This document shows, piece after piece, positions 45,226 through 53,896 of a stretch of 64,000 nt of DNA. This DNA comes from UKL13-2 sp964417885 (lineage in GTDB: Bacteria > Pseudomonadota > Gammaproteobacteria > Burkholderiales > Usitatibacteraceae). Both the position numbers and the translations under genes were made by a program. How positions within the stretch are numbered: position 1 is the first letter of the stretch; the number at the start of each line of letters is the position of its first letter. Below the pieces are notes generated by a model that made no database searches, had not been told where the DNA came from, and saw only the letters and a list, made by a program, of their open reading frames with translations. The DNA lies in assembly GCA_964417885.1 (NCBI GenBank), contig CAYQKN010000003.1, forward strand, positions 9,554 to 73,553, given 5' to 3'.

Positions 45226-46080
45226 TCAATCCGCCAGCATTTTCTTCAGCGCCTCGCGATTGCCTTCCAGCAGCGCCAGCCGCGCGGCATCCTTGTGGGT
45301 GAACGAGGTGGACATTTTCTTGCCGGCGAGGTCCTCCGCATTGACCACCTCGATGCGGAACGCGAGGTTGTCCTTGCCCCAGATGTTCGGCGCGTTCCAC
45401 TTGCCGCGCGCCGAACTGGGCAGGCGGAACGCCTTGGTCTCGCCCGGCAGCAGCGGCGACTCGGACAACTTGTAATTGATGTCGTCGCTGTGCAGTTCCT
45501 TGCCGCCGGCTGATTCGGCAACGGTGCCGCGCAGGTAGAGGTAGGTCAGGCCGGTGGCGGTGCCGTTGCGCACCTTGAAATCCATCACGCTGATTTTTTC
45601 CGGGCCGACGCTGTTGAAGCGCAGGGTTGGCTCGATCACTTCGATCCCCTGCAGCGCTGCCTTGCTGCGGTTGTTTTCGTCGCGCATCGCGGCCAGGCCG
45701 GCGATCTCCTTCTCGGTACCCGCCAGCTGCCGCGTGGCCTCGGCCTTCCTGCGTTTCTGGCCGGCGGCGATGACGTCCCGCCCGGTCATGCCGTCGACGA
45801 TCGGCATCAGCGTGTCGGCCAGCTGTTCCGGTGACTTCGACGTGCTGAGTTTCTTCAGCGCGCCGAGGATGCCGCCCTCGTAACCGATGCTGACGTCGGT
45901 CACCGCCAGCACCAGCAGCGCTTCATCCAGCTTGGCGATGTCCTCGGGCTTGGCCGACTTCTTGATTTTTTCCAGGCTGGCCTCGAATTTTTTCTCGCTC
46001 GACCCGTCGAGCTTTCGATCCAGCCCGCCGCTGCAGGCCGCGAGCGCGAGCAAGGCAATCACACAGAACAATCGTTTCAT
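45226..46080 (-). CDS. Lipoprotein, DUF6694-like
   Basis: 284 residues. The signal peptide ends in the lipobox LAAC (about 13-16), so the mature protein is a lipoprotein starting CSGGLDRKLDG. A helical Lys-rich section (SLEKIKKSAKPEDIAKLDEALLVL) precedes a beta-rich C-terminal half (DFKVRNGTATGLTYLYLRGTV, FRIEVVNAEDLAGK). The pattern matches the DUF6694 lipoprotein group, as far as can be judged by eye. The function is unknown. A single gene between a cyclase and a TonB receptor. Confidence 0.7.
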   Translation of the reverse strand: MKRLFCVIALLALAACSGGLDRKLDGSSEKKFEASLEKIKKSAKPEDIAKLDEALLVLAVTDVSIGYEGGILGALKKLSTSKSPEQLADTLMPIVDGMTGRDVIAAGQKRRKAEATRQLAGTEKEIAGLAAMRDENNRSKAALQGIEVIEPTLRFNSVGPEKISVMDFKVRNGTATGLTYLYLRGTVAESAGGKELHSDDINYKLSESPLLPGETKAFRLPSSARGKWNAPNIWGKDNLAFRIEVVNAEDLAGKKMSTSFTHKDAARLALLEGNREALKKMLAD

Positions 46081-46335
46081 CGGACGGATTCCCTCTTTTT
46101 TTCCGGAAGATTTCTGGCCGCATCAGGCGAAAATTCGATGGCAGTGAGCCAACTATAGCACCGGCAGTTTGGATGCTTGTGACTGCCTTCCGGATCGCAG
46201 CATCCGGTTACATTTGGACACCCTGCATGCAGACGGGAACCATTACGATACGCGGCGGCCATAGTCCGGCAACTCCTGCCGGGCCGCCAGGCCCGCCTGC
46301 ATCGCCAACCCGTATCCACCCAACCAGTGCCCTCC

Positions 46336-48639
46336 ATGCCCGCCAATCTTCGTGTTCGCATCCTTTGTCTCTCCATCGCGTCCGCCTGCGCTGCGCCGCT
46401 CATGGCCCGTTCGCAGCCGGTCACGCCACCGGCGCCGCAGCAGGACCCGGTGAAGCCGGCAGAGTCGAAGGACGCACCCAAGCCCGCCCCGGCCAAACCG
46501 GCGGCCAGCCAGCAGGTGGTGCCGGCGGTCGAGGTGACTGGCAAGCGCAATGCCAATGAGGACCGGCGCTATTCGACCGCGTCCAAGATCATCATCAGCC
46601 GCGACGACATCGAGCAGTACGGCGACACCAATCTGGGCGAGGTGATGCGCCGGCTGCCCGGTGTGACCCAGGGCGGGCGGCCGGGGCGCGGCGGCGGTAT
46701 CCAGATGCGCGGCATGGGTGGCGGATTCACCCAGATCCTGGTCGACGGCGAACGCATCCCGCCCGGCTTTTCGCTGGAGCAGATCACGCCCGAGCAGGTC
46801 GAGCGGATCGAGATCCTGCGCGCCCCGACTGCCGAGACCGGCGCGCGGGCCATCGCCGGCACCATCAACATCATCCTGCGCGAGGCGCTGGTGCAGCGGC
46901 ACAACGATATCCGCACCGGCTTCCAGGCCGATCGCGGCAAGATTTCGCCCTCCATCTCGCTGTCGCGCAACGATACCTTCGCCACCGCCGGCACCTACAA
47001 CATGACGCTGTCCAGCGGCCGCAACGACCAGCTGACCGACACCCGCGCCCGCACCACCTATGTCGACACCGCAAGCGGCGTGACCGAGCTCGACCAGGAA
47101 AGTTTTTCGCAATCGCACGACACCCGCAACAACCTGTTTCTCAGCGGCCGCCTGCAGTGGCGGCTGGGGCCGGGCGAGCAGCTGACCATCATGCCGTTCA
47201 TCACCGGCAACCGCGCCCGCAACGAGGGCCGCGGCACCCTCACCCAGCTCGGCGGCAGCGACGTGCCGCCCTATGCCACCAGCGCCAGCGATTTCGACGG
47301 CCGCTTCAATGTCGGCCGCATCGGCGGCATGCTGACCAAGCGCATCAACCAGGACACGCGCTACGAGCTGCGTGGCGGCGTCGGCCGCTTTTCCTCCAAC
47401 ACCGACCTGGTCATCAACCAGTACAGCGCGGCTGGCGTGCGCAGCCTGCTGCAGACCACCGACAGCGAGGCCACCGACCGTTCATGGACCGCCGCCGGCA
47501 AGCTATCGCACAACCTCACCGACACGGTGCAACTGGTTGGCGGGTTCGAGCTCGAGGGCGTCAAGCGCACCGAGAACGCGGTCACGCTGCTCAACGGCGC
47601 GCTGCAGCTGGCCGACTTCGGCAGCGAGCTCAATGTCTCCACCCGCCGCACGGCGGCGTATCTGCAGGGCGAGTGGGATCCCTCGCCGCAATGGTCCTCC
47701 TATCTCGGCGTGCGCTGGGAAGGCATCGAGACCAACAGCGACGCGGCCGGCGGCCTCGACAATCGCGCGGTGCGCAACAACAGCCGCGTGCTGACGCCGC
47801 TGGCGCACGGCGTGTGGCGCTTTGCCGCGCCGCAGCGCGACCAGATACGCGTCAGCCTGACGCAAAGTTATCGCTCGCCCGGCACCCAGAGCCTGGTCGG
47901 CCGGCCCAGCCTCAACACCCGCTTCCCGGTGCCGGGCTCGAATACCTCGATCACGCCCGATCGCGCCGGCAACCCGTTTCTGAAGCCCGAGCTGGCCAAC
48001 GGCATCGATGTCGCCTACGAAAGTTTTCTCAAGTCCGGCGGCGTGATTTCGGTGAACCTGTTCAGCCGCCGCATCCGCGACCTGATCCGCAACGTCACCA
48101 GCCTGGAGACGGTTTCGTGGGCCCCGGTCCCACGCTACGTGTCGCGGCCGCAGAACCTGGGCCGCGCCACCACCAGCGGCATCGAGTTCGACGCCAAGTT
48201 CCAGCTTCCTGAATTGATCGACGGCGCCCTGCCGCTCAACATTCGCGCCAACGCCAGCGTGTTTCATTCGACGGTCGACGAAGTGAAGGGACCCAACAAC
48301 CGCATCGACCAGCAACCGCGCGGCATACTGAACCTGGGCGCCGATTACCGTTTCCGCGCCACCCCGTTCAGCGTCGGCGGCAGTTTCGCGCTGACGCCGG
48401 CCTACGAAACGCAGCAGACCAACACGCAGTTGCAGAAACTCAGCACCAAGCGCGTGGTCGATGCCTATGTGTTGTGGACGATCAATTCCGCCACCAAGTT
48501 GCGCCTGTCGCTTTCCAATATCGCGCCTCGCGACCTCGACACCACCACCAGTATTTTCGAGGGCAGCCAGTTGCAGACCACGGTAAGCAATGGCCGCACC
48601 GACATGTCAACGGCGCTGCGACTGGAGATGCGACTGTAG
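46336..48639 (+). CDS. TonB-dependent receptor (first)
   Basis: 767 residues. Signal peptide (about 1-27), a Pro/Lys-rich spacer, a possible TonB-box-like VPAVEVTGKR, then a plug domain (about 75-195: IIISRDDIEQYGDTNLGEVM, MRGMGGGFTQILVDGERIPP, VERIEILRAPTAETGARAIAG) and a 22-strand-type barrel ending in ALRLEMRL, with a non-aromatic last residue. It is an outer-membrane importer powered by TonB/ExbBD. The ligand is unknown. ATG 46336 is used because the frame's earlier GTG at 46327 has no ribosome site. A REP-like repeat follows. Confidence 0.9.
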   Translation: MPANLRVRILCLSIASACAAPLMARSQPVTPPAPQQDPVKPAESKDAPKPAPAKPAASQQVVPAVEVTGKRNANEDRRYSTASKIIISRDDIEQYGDTNLGEVMRRLPGVTQGGRPGRGGGIQMRGMGGGFTQILVDGERIPPGFSLEQITPEQVERIEILRAPTAETGARAIAGTINIILREALVQRHNDIRTGFQADRGKISPSISLSRNDTFATAGTYNMTLSSGRNDQLTDTRARTTYVDTASGVTELDQESFSQSHDTRNNLFLSGRLQWRLGPGEQLTIMPFITGNRARNEGRGTLTQLGGSDVPPYATSASDFDGRFNVGRIGGMLTKRINQDTRYELRGGVGRFSSNTDLVINQYSAAGVRSLLQTTDSEATDRSWTAAGKLSHNLTDTVQLVGGFELEGVKRTENAVTLLNGALQLADFGSELNVSTRRTAAYLQGEWDPSPQWSSYLGVRWEGIETNSDAAGGLDNRAVRNNSRVLTPLAHGVWRFAAPQRDQIRVSLTQSYRSPGTQSLVGRPSLNTRFPVPGSNTSITPDRAGNPFLKPELANGIDVAYESFLKSGGVISVNLFSRRIRDLIRNVTSLETVSWAPVPRYVSRPQNLGRATTSGIEFDAKFQLPELIDGALPLNIRANASVFHSTVDEVKGPNNRIDQQPRGILNLGADYRFRATPFSVGGSFALTPAYETQQTNTQLQKLSTKRVVDAYVLWTINSATKLRLSLSNIAPRDLDTTTSIFEGSQLQTTVSNGRTDMSTALRLEMRL

Positions 48640-48695
48640 CGTCGCGCGGGTCCCAGGCGCCGTTCGACTGAGCGGCGCAATATCGCAGCAAGAAC

Positions 48696-48761
48696 AAACT
48701 CCAGCACTGGCGCGCCTTCCAGGTCAAAAATGCCCGCGAAGCCCCGCCAGTGCTGGAGTTT
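48696..48761. repeat. REP-like palindrome, copy C
   Basis: AAACTCCAGCACTGG (48696-48710) is exactly inverted at 48747-48761 (CCAGTGCTGGAGTTT). The interior is CGCGCCTTCCAGGTC-AAAAATGCCCGCGAAGCCCCG. Its reverse complement nearly equals the repaired 9484/12286 copy. Confidence 0.85.
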
Positions 48762-48836
48762 CGCCTGCGCGCATTGCCGCTGCAGTTCGGTGGAGAATAG
48801 CGGCCACAACCACCGCACCCACCAGGAGAACTCCAG

Positions 48837-49955
48837 ATGATCATCGGTACGCCAAAAGAAATCAAAGACAACGAACGCCGCGTCGGCCTGATTCCGGGAT
48901 CGGTGCATGAACTGGTGGCACGCGGCCATCGGGTGCTGGTGCAGCGCGGCGCCGGTGTCGGCGCCGGACTGACCGATGAGGAATACGCTGCCGCCGGCGC
49001 CGAGCTGGTTGCCACCGCCGAGGAAGTGTTCGCCCAGTCTGACCTGATCGTGAAGGTCAAGGAGCCGCTGGCGATCGAACGCAAGCGGCTGCGCAAGGGG
49101 CAGGTGCTGTTCACCTACCTGCACCTGGCGCCCGATGCCGACCAGACGCAGGACCTGATCCGCTCCGGCGCCATCTGCATCGCTTACGAAACAGTGACCT
49201 CGTCACACGGCACCCTGCCGCTGCTGACACCAATGTCGGAAGTGGCGGGGCGGCTCGCGCCGCAGGTTGGCGCGCGCGCGCTCGAGGCTTCCGTCGGCGG
49301 CCGCGGCGTGCTGCTGGGCGGCGTGCCCGGCGTGGCGCCGGCCGAGGTGGTCATCCTGGGCGGCGGCGTATCCGGCACCCATGCGGCGACCATTGCCGCC
49401 GGCATGGGCGCCGACGTCACGGTGCTGGATCGCAGCGCTGACGTGCTCAAGCGCATCGCGACCGAGTTTGGCGGTCGCATCCGCACGGTGTTTTCCAGCA
49501 GCGCCAACATCGCCCATTACGCCGCGCGCGCCGACCTGCTGATCGGCACCGTGCTGATCCCGGGTGCTGAGGCACCGAAGCTGATCACACGCGACATCGT
49601 CAAGTCGATGAAGACCGGCAGCGTGATCGTCGATGTCTCGATCGACCAGGGCGGCTGTGCCGAGACTTCGCGGCCGACCACCCATTCCAACCCGACCTAT
49701 GTCGAGCACGGCGTGGTGCACTACTGCGTCACCAACATGCCGGGGGCGGTGGCGCGTACCTCGACCTTCGCACTGAACAATGTCACGCTGCCATTCACCC
49801 TGGCGCTGGCCGACAAGGGTTGGCAGCCGGCATTGCGCGACGACCCGCATCTGGCGGCCGGCCTCAACGTGGCGCTGGGCAAGGTGACCTGCGAACCGGT
49901 GGCGCAGGCGCAGGGGCTGCCGTATGTGCCGGTGAGCGAACTGCTCGCTGCGTAA
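48837..49955 (+). CDS. ald: Alanine dehydrogenase
   Basis: 372 residues, standard length. MIIGTPKEIKDNERRVGLIP is the typical start, with the pyruvate-contacting Arg; LIVKVKEPL holds the catalytic Lys region, YLHLAPD the catalytic His, and VILGGGVSGTHAATIAAGMG the NAD fold. DVSIDQGGCAETSRPTTHSNP and HYCVTNMPGAVARTST are diagnostic of Ald. It interconverts alanine and pyruvate plus ammonia with NAD(H) in the cytoplasm, supplying pyruvate or fixing ammonia. AGGAGAA precedes the ATG. It is transcribed alone. Confidence 0.96.
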   Translation: MIIGTPKEIKDNERRVGLIPGSVHELVARGHRVLVQRGAGVGAGLTDEEYAAAGAELVATAEEVFAQSDLIVKVKEPLAIERKRLRKGQVLFTYLHLAPDADQTQDLIRSGAICIAYETVTSSHGTLPLLTPMSEVAGRLAPQVGARALEASVGGRGVLLGGVPGVAPAEVVILGGGVSGTHAATIAAGMGADVTVLDRSADVLKRIATEFGGRIRTVFSSSANIAHYAARADLLIGTVLIPGAEAPKLITRDIVKSMKTGSVIVDVSIDQGGCAETSRPTTHSNPTYVEHGVVHYCVTNMPGAVARTSTFALNNVTLPFTLALADKGWQPALRDDPHLAAGLNVALGKVTCEPVAQAQGLPYVPVSELLAA

Positions 49956-49979
49956 TGCTCTTGGCGCCGGGCGGCCGTG

Positions 49980-50558
49980 CTAGGCGGCGGCCCGGCCCAG
50001 TGCCTCCACGCGCTTCAGCCAGCGCGTGCGCTGCGCAGGTTTCATCGTTTCCACCATGCCGATCAGCGTGTCCCGCACCGGGCCCGCGCCGACGAAGCGC
50101 AACACGTTGCGTTCCAGGCTGCGCAGTGAATGCGCGCCATAAAACCAGCGGTAGACCCAGCCCGGCATACCCATCGTCACCAGCACCCTGGCGGATTTTC
50201 CCGCCAGCGGCTTCGCACCGGTGGATTTGCCGTCGGCTGACAGGTCGATGCGCAACACCTGCTCGAGGAAACCCTTGAACAGCGCCGGCACATCGCCGAG
50301 CCACAGCGGATAGCACAGCAGCAGGTGATCTGCCCACATCAGGTCCGCGTGCGCGGCACGCAGCGCCTCGGGAATGCCACCTGAGCGCCACTCCTGCTGG
50401 CTGCGCAGCAGCGGGAAAGCGAGTTGCGCGACATCCACCACGCGCACCGCATGGTGCGAGGCGCGCGCACCGCAAGCATAAGCCTCAGCTAGCGCACGCA
50501 GGTAACGGCCGGGTGCCGGATCTGGGTGACCGATGATGATGAGAATGTTGCGCTGCAT
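49980..50558 (-). CDS. NAD(P)H dehydrogenase/flavodoxin-fold oxidoreductase
   Basis: 192 residues of the NQO1/KefF-like flavodoxin fold. ILIIIGHPDPAPGRYLRALAEAY is the phosphate-binding first loop, and WADHLLLCYPLWLGDVPALFKGFLEQVL holds the flavin-ring loop (PLWLGDVPA). It probably reduces quinones or other electrophiles using FMN and NAD(P)H. An FNR-type palindrome lies 57 bases upstream of its start (50615-50628), but no good -10 is placed for it. The C-terminal 50 residues are basic and less conserved. Confidence 0.85.
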   Translation of the reverse strand: MQRNILIIIGHPDPAPGRYLRALAEAYACGARASHHAVRVVDVAQLAFPLLRSQQEWRSGGIPEALRAAHADLMWADHLLLCYPLWLGDVPALFKGFLEQVLRIDLSADGKSTGAKPLAGKSARVLVTMGMPGWVYRWFYGAHSLRSLERNVLRFVGAGPVRDTLIGMVETMKPAQRTRWLKRVEALGRAAA

Positions 50559-50614
50559 GATGGCAATGCGGTTTCGCGACAGGCCCAGTTTCCGCGCACG
50601 GCCGGCAGCGCATT

Positions 50615-50628
50615 TTGATCTTGATCAA
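50615..50628. promoter_or_regulatory. FNR/ANR box between two divergent genes
   Basis: TTGATCTTGATCAA is a perfect consensus palindrome. It is 57 bases from the oxidoreductase start and 162 from ompW. No well-spaced -10 was found on either strand, so it may be a distal or repressor site. Confidence 0.55.
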
Positions 50629-50695
50629 AACTTAATCGCCGAATGAAATTTCGCGCCGGCTACGGCAGCCGCACCGGTGCCGATCGAGTTGACCA

Positions 50696-50739
50696 TTGAT
50701 GCAAATCAAAAGCCGCATTGCTGCATGGCACAAAATAAT
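50696..50739 (+). promoter_or_regulatory. FNR/ANR-type promoter of ompW
   Basis: TTGATGCAAATCAA (50696-50709) is a perfect consensus box. A -10 candidate follows as CAAAAT (50731) or AATAAT (50734-50739). A predicted start near 50745 leaves a leader of about 30 bases before ATG 50777 and rules out the in-frame starts upstream. Confidence 0.68.
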
Positions 50740-50776
50740 TTCACAATCCCTCAACGACGAGAAAGTGAAAGTGAAG

Positions 50777-51385
50777 ATGAACGTGAACATGAAAGCGACA
50801 TGGCTGGCAGCGGCGATTGCAGGTGTGGCACTGGTTCAACCTGCGCTGGCGCAGGAAGGCTCCTGGATGGTGCGCGTGCGCGCGCTGCACATGCAGGTGG
50901 ACAACGGCAACTCACCTGCCGTCAGCGGCGCGAAGGTCGAGATCAACGACAAGACCTTTCCCGAGATCGACATTGCCTATAACTTCACCCGCAACGTGTC
51001 CGCCGAACTGGTCCTGACCTACCCGCAGAAGCACGACGTTTCGCTCCAGGGCACCAACATCGGCACCATCAAGCACCTGCCGCCGGCACTGCTGCTGCAG
51101 TACCAGTTGCTGCCGGGCGAGAAGTTCAATCCCTACATCGGCGCCGGCATCAACTACACCCGCTTCATGAGCGCCAAACTGCCCGCCGGCATCACCACCG
51201 ACAAGAGCAGCGTCGGCTTCGCCGTGCAGCTGGGCGCCGACATCGAGATCGCCAAGAACGTCTATCTCAACCTCGACTACAAGCGCGTCAACATCGAAAC
51301 CGACGTCAAGGTCGCGGGTGCAAAGCTGACCACGCTCAAGGTGGATCCGAACCTGATCAGTGTCGGCATCGGCTGGCGCTTCTAG
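50777..51385 (+). CDS. ompW: OmpW-family outer-membrane protein
   Basis: 202 residues. Signal peptide about 1-25 (AAAIAGVALVQPALA-QE), then the OmpW start GSWMVRVRALHMQ and an eight-stranded small barrel with FPEIDIAYNFTRNVSAEL, GTIKHLPPALLLQYQLLP, FNPYIGAGINYTRF and a C-terminal aromatic (GIGWRF). OmpW proteins form narrow hydrophobic channels. In E. coli and relatives they are induced under low oxygen; the perfect FNR box here fits that. Longer in-frame starts (50696, 50699) would lie within the FNR box and are rejected. Confidence 0.93.
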   Translation: MNVNMKATWLAAAIAGVALVQPALAQEGSWMVRVRALHMQVDNGNSPAVSGAKVEINDKTFPEIDIAYNFTRNVSAELVLTYPQKHDVSLQGTNIGTIKHLPPALLLQYQLLPGEKFNPYIGAGINYTRFMSAKLPAGITTDKSSVGFAVQLGADIEIAKNVYLNLDYKRVNIETDVKVAGAKLTTLKVDPNLISVGIGWRF

Positions 51386-51420
51386 CGTCACATTGCAACG
51401 CACCCCGCTGGCGGACCAAG

Positions 51421-51792
51421 ATGAAAAGAGCGTTGAAGCAGGCAGACACCCGGCTGCACGCACGGCTGGCGGAACTGCGCCAGGTCATCCGCGATCATCT
51501 GACTGCCAGCGGGCGCGGAGGCCTGTTCAACAAGCTCAACAATCACGAACCGGGCGGCGACGAGGAGGTCGCCAGCCTGATCAACGACATCGAATTCACC
51601 ACCATCCAGCGCGAGCTGGCCGAACTGGCGGCATTGACCGCCGCGCAGAAGCGCGTCGCCGACGGCAGCTACGGCGCCTGCATCGACTGCAACGAGCCGA
51701 TCGACGACGACCGGCTGAAGGTGCAGCCGGCCGCATTGCGCTGCATTGACTGCCAGGAACTGCTGGAGCGAAGGAATTTCGTACCCGGTTGA
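51421..51792 (+). CDS. DksA/TraR-family zinc-finger protein
   Basis: 123 residues. The helical N-terminus (about 1-85) has INDIEFTTIQRELAELAALTAAQKR, and the C4 zinc finger reads CIDCNEPIDDDRLKVQPAAL then CIDCQELLE (CxxC-x17-CxxC). It is the size of DksA-like proteins that enter the RNA-polymerase secondary channel, though the coiled-coil tip acids (DxxDxA) of true DksA are not obvious. It may modulate stress transcription. It lies 35 bases after ompW, so co-transcription under the same FNR promoter is likely. Confidence 0.86.
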   Translation: MKRALKQADTRLHARLAELRQVIRDHLTASGRGGLFNKLNNHEPGGDEEVASLINDIEFTTIQRELAELAALTAAQKRVADGSYGACIDCNEPIDDDRLKVQPAALRCIDCQELLERRNFVPG

Positions 51793-51829
51793 TCGCCGTC
51801 AATATGGCCGCACCCGATCGCCGCAGAAT
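51789..51829 (+). promoter_or_regulatory. FNR/ANR-like promoter of hsp20
   Basis: TTGATCGCCGTCAA (51789-51802) has one mismatch to the consensus and overlaps the stop codon of the DksA-like gene. CAGAAT (51824-51829) starts 35 bp after the box start, the same offset as at cstA and the oxidoreductase operon. Confidence 0.5.
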
Positions 51830-51885
51830 GACGTTGCGCATCCGATGCGGTGCGCATCTGCAACCGGTTTGAGAAGGAGATTTCC

Positions 51886-52311
51886 ATGAGCAACCTTCGT
51901 GTATTCGATCCATTCGCCGTCGACACCGTCGACGACGTGTTGCGCCGCTTCCTGCGCCCGGCCCGTCTGGAGGGCATGCCGGAGGCACCGCAGATCCGGC
52001 TTGACGTCCAGGAAAGCGACAACGCCTACCAGGTCAAGGCCGAGCTGCCTGGCGTGAAGAAGGAAGACATCCACGTCAGTGTTGACGGCAACTACGTCAA
52101 CATCAGTGGCGAGGTGAAGCAGGAGAAAGACGAAAAGAAAGACGGCAAGGTGCTGCGCAGCGAGCGCTATTTCGGCTCGGTCTCGCGCTCCTTTTCGCTG
52201 GCCAGCGAAGTCGATGACAGCGCCGTGATCGCCAAGCTCGACAATGGCGTGCTGTCGCTGACGCTGCCGAAAAAAGCCGCCGCGCAAGCCAAGCGGATCA
52301 CCATTGAGTAA
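51886..52311 (+). CDS. Hsp20/alpha-crystallin small heat-shock protein
   Basis: 141 residues. The alpha-crystallin domain (about 42-130) shows IRLDVQESDNAYQVKAELPG, VKKEDIHVSVDGNYVNISGE, SERYFGSVSRSFSLASEVDD and LDNGVLSLTLPKK (the GVLxLxLPK motif). The tail RITIE provides the IxI motif that binds neighbouring subunits. It holds unfolding proteins as an ATP-independent chaperone. GAAGGAG precedes the start. The upstream site looks like FNR rather than a heat-shock promoter, so low oxygen may be a trigger. Confidence 0.94.
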   Translation: MSNLRVFDPFAVDTVDDVLRRFLRPARLEGMPEAPQIRLDVQESDNAYQVKAELPGVKKEDIHVSVDGNYVNISGEVKQEKDEKKDGKVLRSERYFGSVSRSFSLASEVDDSAVIAKLDNGVLSLTLPKKAAAQAKRITIE

Positions 52312-52318
52312 CCTCCGG

Positions 52319-52366
52319 CGATGCAGGCGGGCCGCCTCCCGTCGGCCTGCCTGCATCGATTTTTTT
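52319..52366 (+). terminator. Rho-independent terminator of hsp20
   Basis: CGATGCAGGC (52319-52328) pairs with GCCTGCATCG (52349-52358), enclosing a smaller GGGCC/GGCCT hairpin, followed by ATTTTTTT. It touches the 3' end of the opposite-strand gene. Confidence 0.82.
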
Positions 52367-52952
52367 ACCGGCCGGAACCGTCCCCGGTTCGTGCATTCCT
52401 GATCGTGCCGCCCGCCTGCCCGGCGGCCATGTCCACCAGCGTCGTCACCGTACGCCAGTTTCGCGCCGTCGCCGCCACGCCCAGCAACCGCTCCGCGCGC
52501 TCGGCCAGTTTTGACTGGCCAATGCCATCCGGCGCAAACAGATAGAACACCCTGCCGCGCAGGACGAAACGTTCATTGCCGCGCCTGATTGCCTCGATGG
52601 CGGCCAGGTCGGGTGCGGCGGGCTCCGAGGCGAGGAAATAGACATGCAGGCTGGCCGGCGCATGGTTTGCCTCAACCCACGGATTGGCCTCGGCAGCCGC
52701 CGCCAGTTCGGCCGCGCGCAGCACCATCACCTGCGGTGCAAAGCCGAATTCCGCCTTGATCGCATCGGCAATCATTTTTTCCAGCGCGGCCGCGCCGCGT
52801 GCCGGGTGACCGAACACCACGTTGCCGCTCTGGATATAAGTGCGCACATCCGCGCAGCCGGCAGCCTCGAGCAGCACCGCCAGGCGCTTCATCGGCAGCA
52901 TGTTATGGCCGCCGACATTGATGCCGCGCAGCAAGGCGATCCAGGTTCCCAT
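52365..52952 (-). CDS. DUF1697 family protein
   Basis: 195 residues. WIALLRGINVGGHNMLPMKRL is the clear DUF1697 signature, followed by VRTYIQSGNVVFGHP and, near the C-terminus, APDGIGQSKLAERAERLLG and TARNWRTVTTLVDM (the RNWxTV motif). No signal peptide. The family has no confirmed function; its fold suggests nucleic-acid or nucleotide contact. Single cytoplasmic gene, converging with hsp20. Confidence 0.9.
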   Translation of the reverse strand: MGTWIALLRGINVGGHNMLPMKRLAVLLEAAGCADVRTYIQSGNVVFGHPARGAAALEKMIADAIKAEFGFAPQVMVLRAAELAAAAEANPWVEANHAPASLHVYFLASEPAAPDLAAIEAIRRGNERFVLRGRVFYLFAPDGIGQSKLAERAERLLGVAATARNWRTVTTLVDMAAGQAGGTIRNARTGDGSGR

Positions 52953-53029
52953 GGCGGCAAGCTTAACCCGGCGCAGTCAACAAGCGACGCGATGTATTGC
53001 CAACTCGGCGCCGGTACGGTCGCCCACAA

Positions 53030-53476
53030 TCAGCTTCCAGCCGTCCGCACCACCTTCAACTGCCGCATCATCGCCTGCGGTCTCTCCACCAGGTCGGCCA
53101 GCGTGGTTTGGTCCAGGGTCGCGTAGAGCCCGTCAAACGCGCGCTTCAGCACCCCGGCCAGTTTGCAGTTGGGCGAAATCCGGCAGTCGTTCTGCTGCGA
53201 GAAGCACTCCACGATCGGGCTCTCGCCCTCACTCTCGCGCAGTACCTGGCCGACGCGGATCTGCGCAGGGTCCACGGCCAGCCGAATGCCGCCGCCCTTG
53301 CCGCGCACCGATTCGATCAGGCCGGACTTCGCCAACTGGTGGACCACTTTCATCAGGTGGTTCTCCGAAATGGCATAGGACTCGGCGATCGCCTGGATGG
53401 TGGCGAGTTCGCCGCGATGCATCGCCAGGTACATCAGCACGCGCAGCGTGTAATCGGAAAAGCTGGTCAGTTTCAT
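53030..53476 (-). CDS. nsrR: NsrR, Rrf2-family nitric-oxide-sensing repressor
   Basis: 148 residues. The Rrf2 winged helix is MKLTSFSDYTLRVLMYLAMH to about residue 75. C91, C98 and C104 (VECFSQQNDCRISPNCKL) are the ligands of the NO-sensitive Fe-S cluster in NsrR, and SENHLMKVVHQLAKSGLIES is the recognition helix region. VRGKGGGIRLA is the wing. NsrR represses genes for NO defence until NO destroys the cluster. It is divergent from the DUF59/DUF2249 cluster, and NsrR-like sequence lies between them, so it probably controls that cluster and itself. Confidence 0.9.
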   Translation of the reverse strand: MKLTSFSDYTLRVLMYLAMHRGELATIQAIAESYAISENHLMKVVHQLAKSGLIESVRGKGGGIRLAVDPAQIRVGQVLRESEGESPIVECFSQQNDCRISPNCKLAGVLKRAFDGLYATLDQTTLADLVERPQAMMRQLKVVRTAGS

Positions 53477-53546
53477 AAGATGTATTTTTGATATTGCTTT
53501 TTACCGGGGGCGGGATTATATTAAAGAGGCATTCACAATATATCTT
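53477..53546. promoter_or_regulatory. NsrR operator and divergent promoter
   Basis: AAGAGGCATTC-A-CAATATATCTT (53524-53546) matches the 11-1-11 NsrR consensus (AAGATGCATTT-n-AAATGCATCTT) at 17 of 22 positions. It lies just after TATATT (53517-53522), which is paired with TTGCTT 17 bp upstream, so binding would cover the transcription start. A second strong half-site, AAGATGTATTT, touches the nsrR start at 53477. Confidence 0.72.
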
Positions 53547-53552
53547 AAAGTC

Positions 53553-53861
53553 ATGGCCGTTGAAACAGACAAGTTGCGCGCCGCCCTGCGCAAGGTGGTT
53601 GATCCCGAAGTCGGCATCAATATCGTCGACCTTGGCCTGGTGTATGCGATCGCACAGGACGAACACGGCGTCACGGTCGACCTGACCATGACCTCACCGG
53701 CCTGCCCGATGGGCGAGAGCATCGTCGCCGAGGCCGAGTATGAGCTTGCAGCCGTTCTGCCAACCCGTTCATCAGTCGCCGTCAATCTGGTCTGGGATCC
53801 GCCGTGGTCGCCGGCGCTGATGAGCGACCGCGCGCGCGCGACGCTCGGCTGGGAAGCCTGA
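53553..53861 (+). CDS. MIP18/DUF59-family Fe-S assembly protein
   Basis: 102 residues. The DUF59 fold shows LRKVVDPEVGINIVDLGLVYAI and TMTSPACPMGESIVAEAEYEL, in which the Cys of PACPMG is the conserved residue of the SufT/PaaD group, and VNLVWDPPWSPALMSD. Such proteins help mature or repair Fe-S clusters. It is the first gene after the NsrR operator, consistent with repair of NO-damaged clusters. Its ATG lies seven bases after the operator, so the transcript has an almost negligible leader or starts within the box. Confidence 0.88.
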   Translation: MAVETDKLRAALRKVVDPEVGINIVDLGLVYAIAQDEHGVTVDLTMTSPACPMGESIVAEAEYELAAVLPTRSSVAVNLVWDPPWSPALMSDRARATLGWEA

Positions 53862-53896
53862 CCGCGCGACCCATTTCATCCCAAGGAGATCCATTC

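Noticed and set aside
51793..51885. Heat-shock (sigma-32) promoter for hsp20
   Set aside because: No convincing CTTGAAA / CCCCAT pair was found in the 90 bases available; the FNR-like box fits better.
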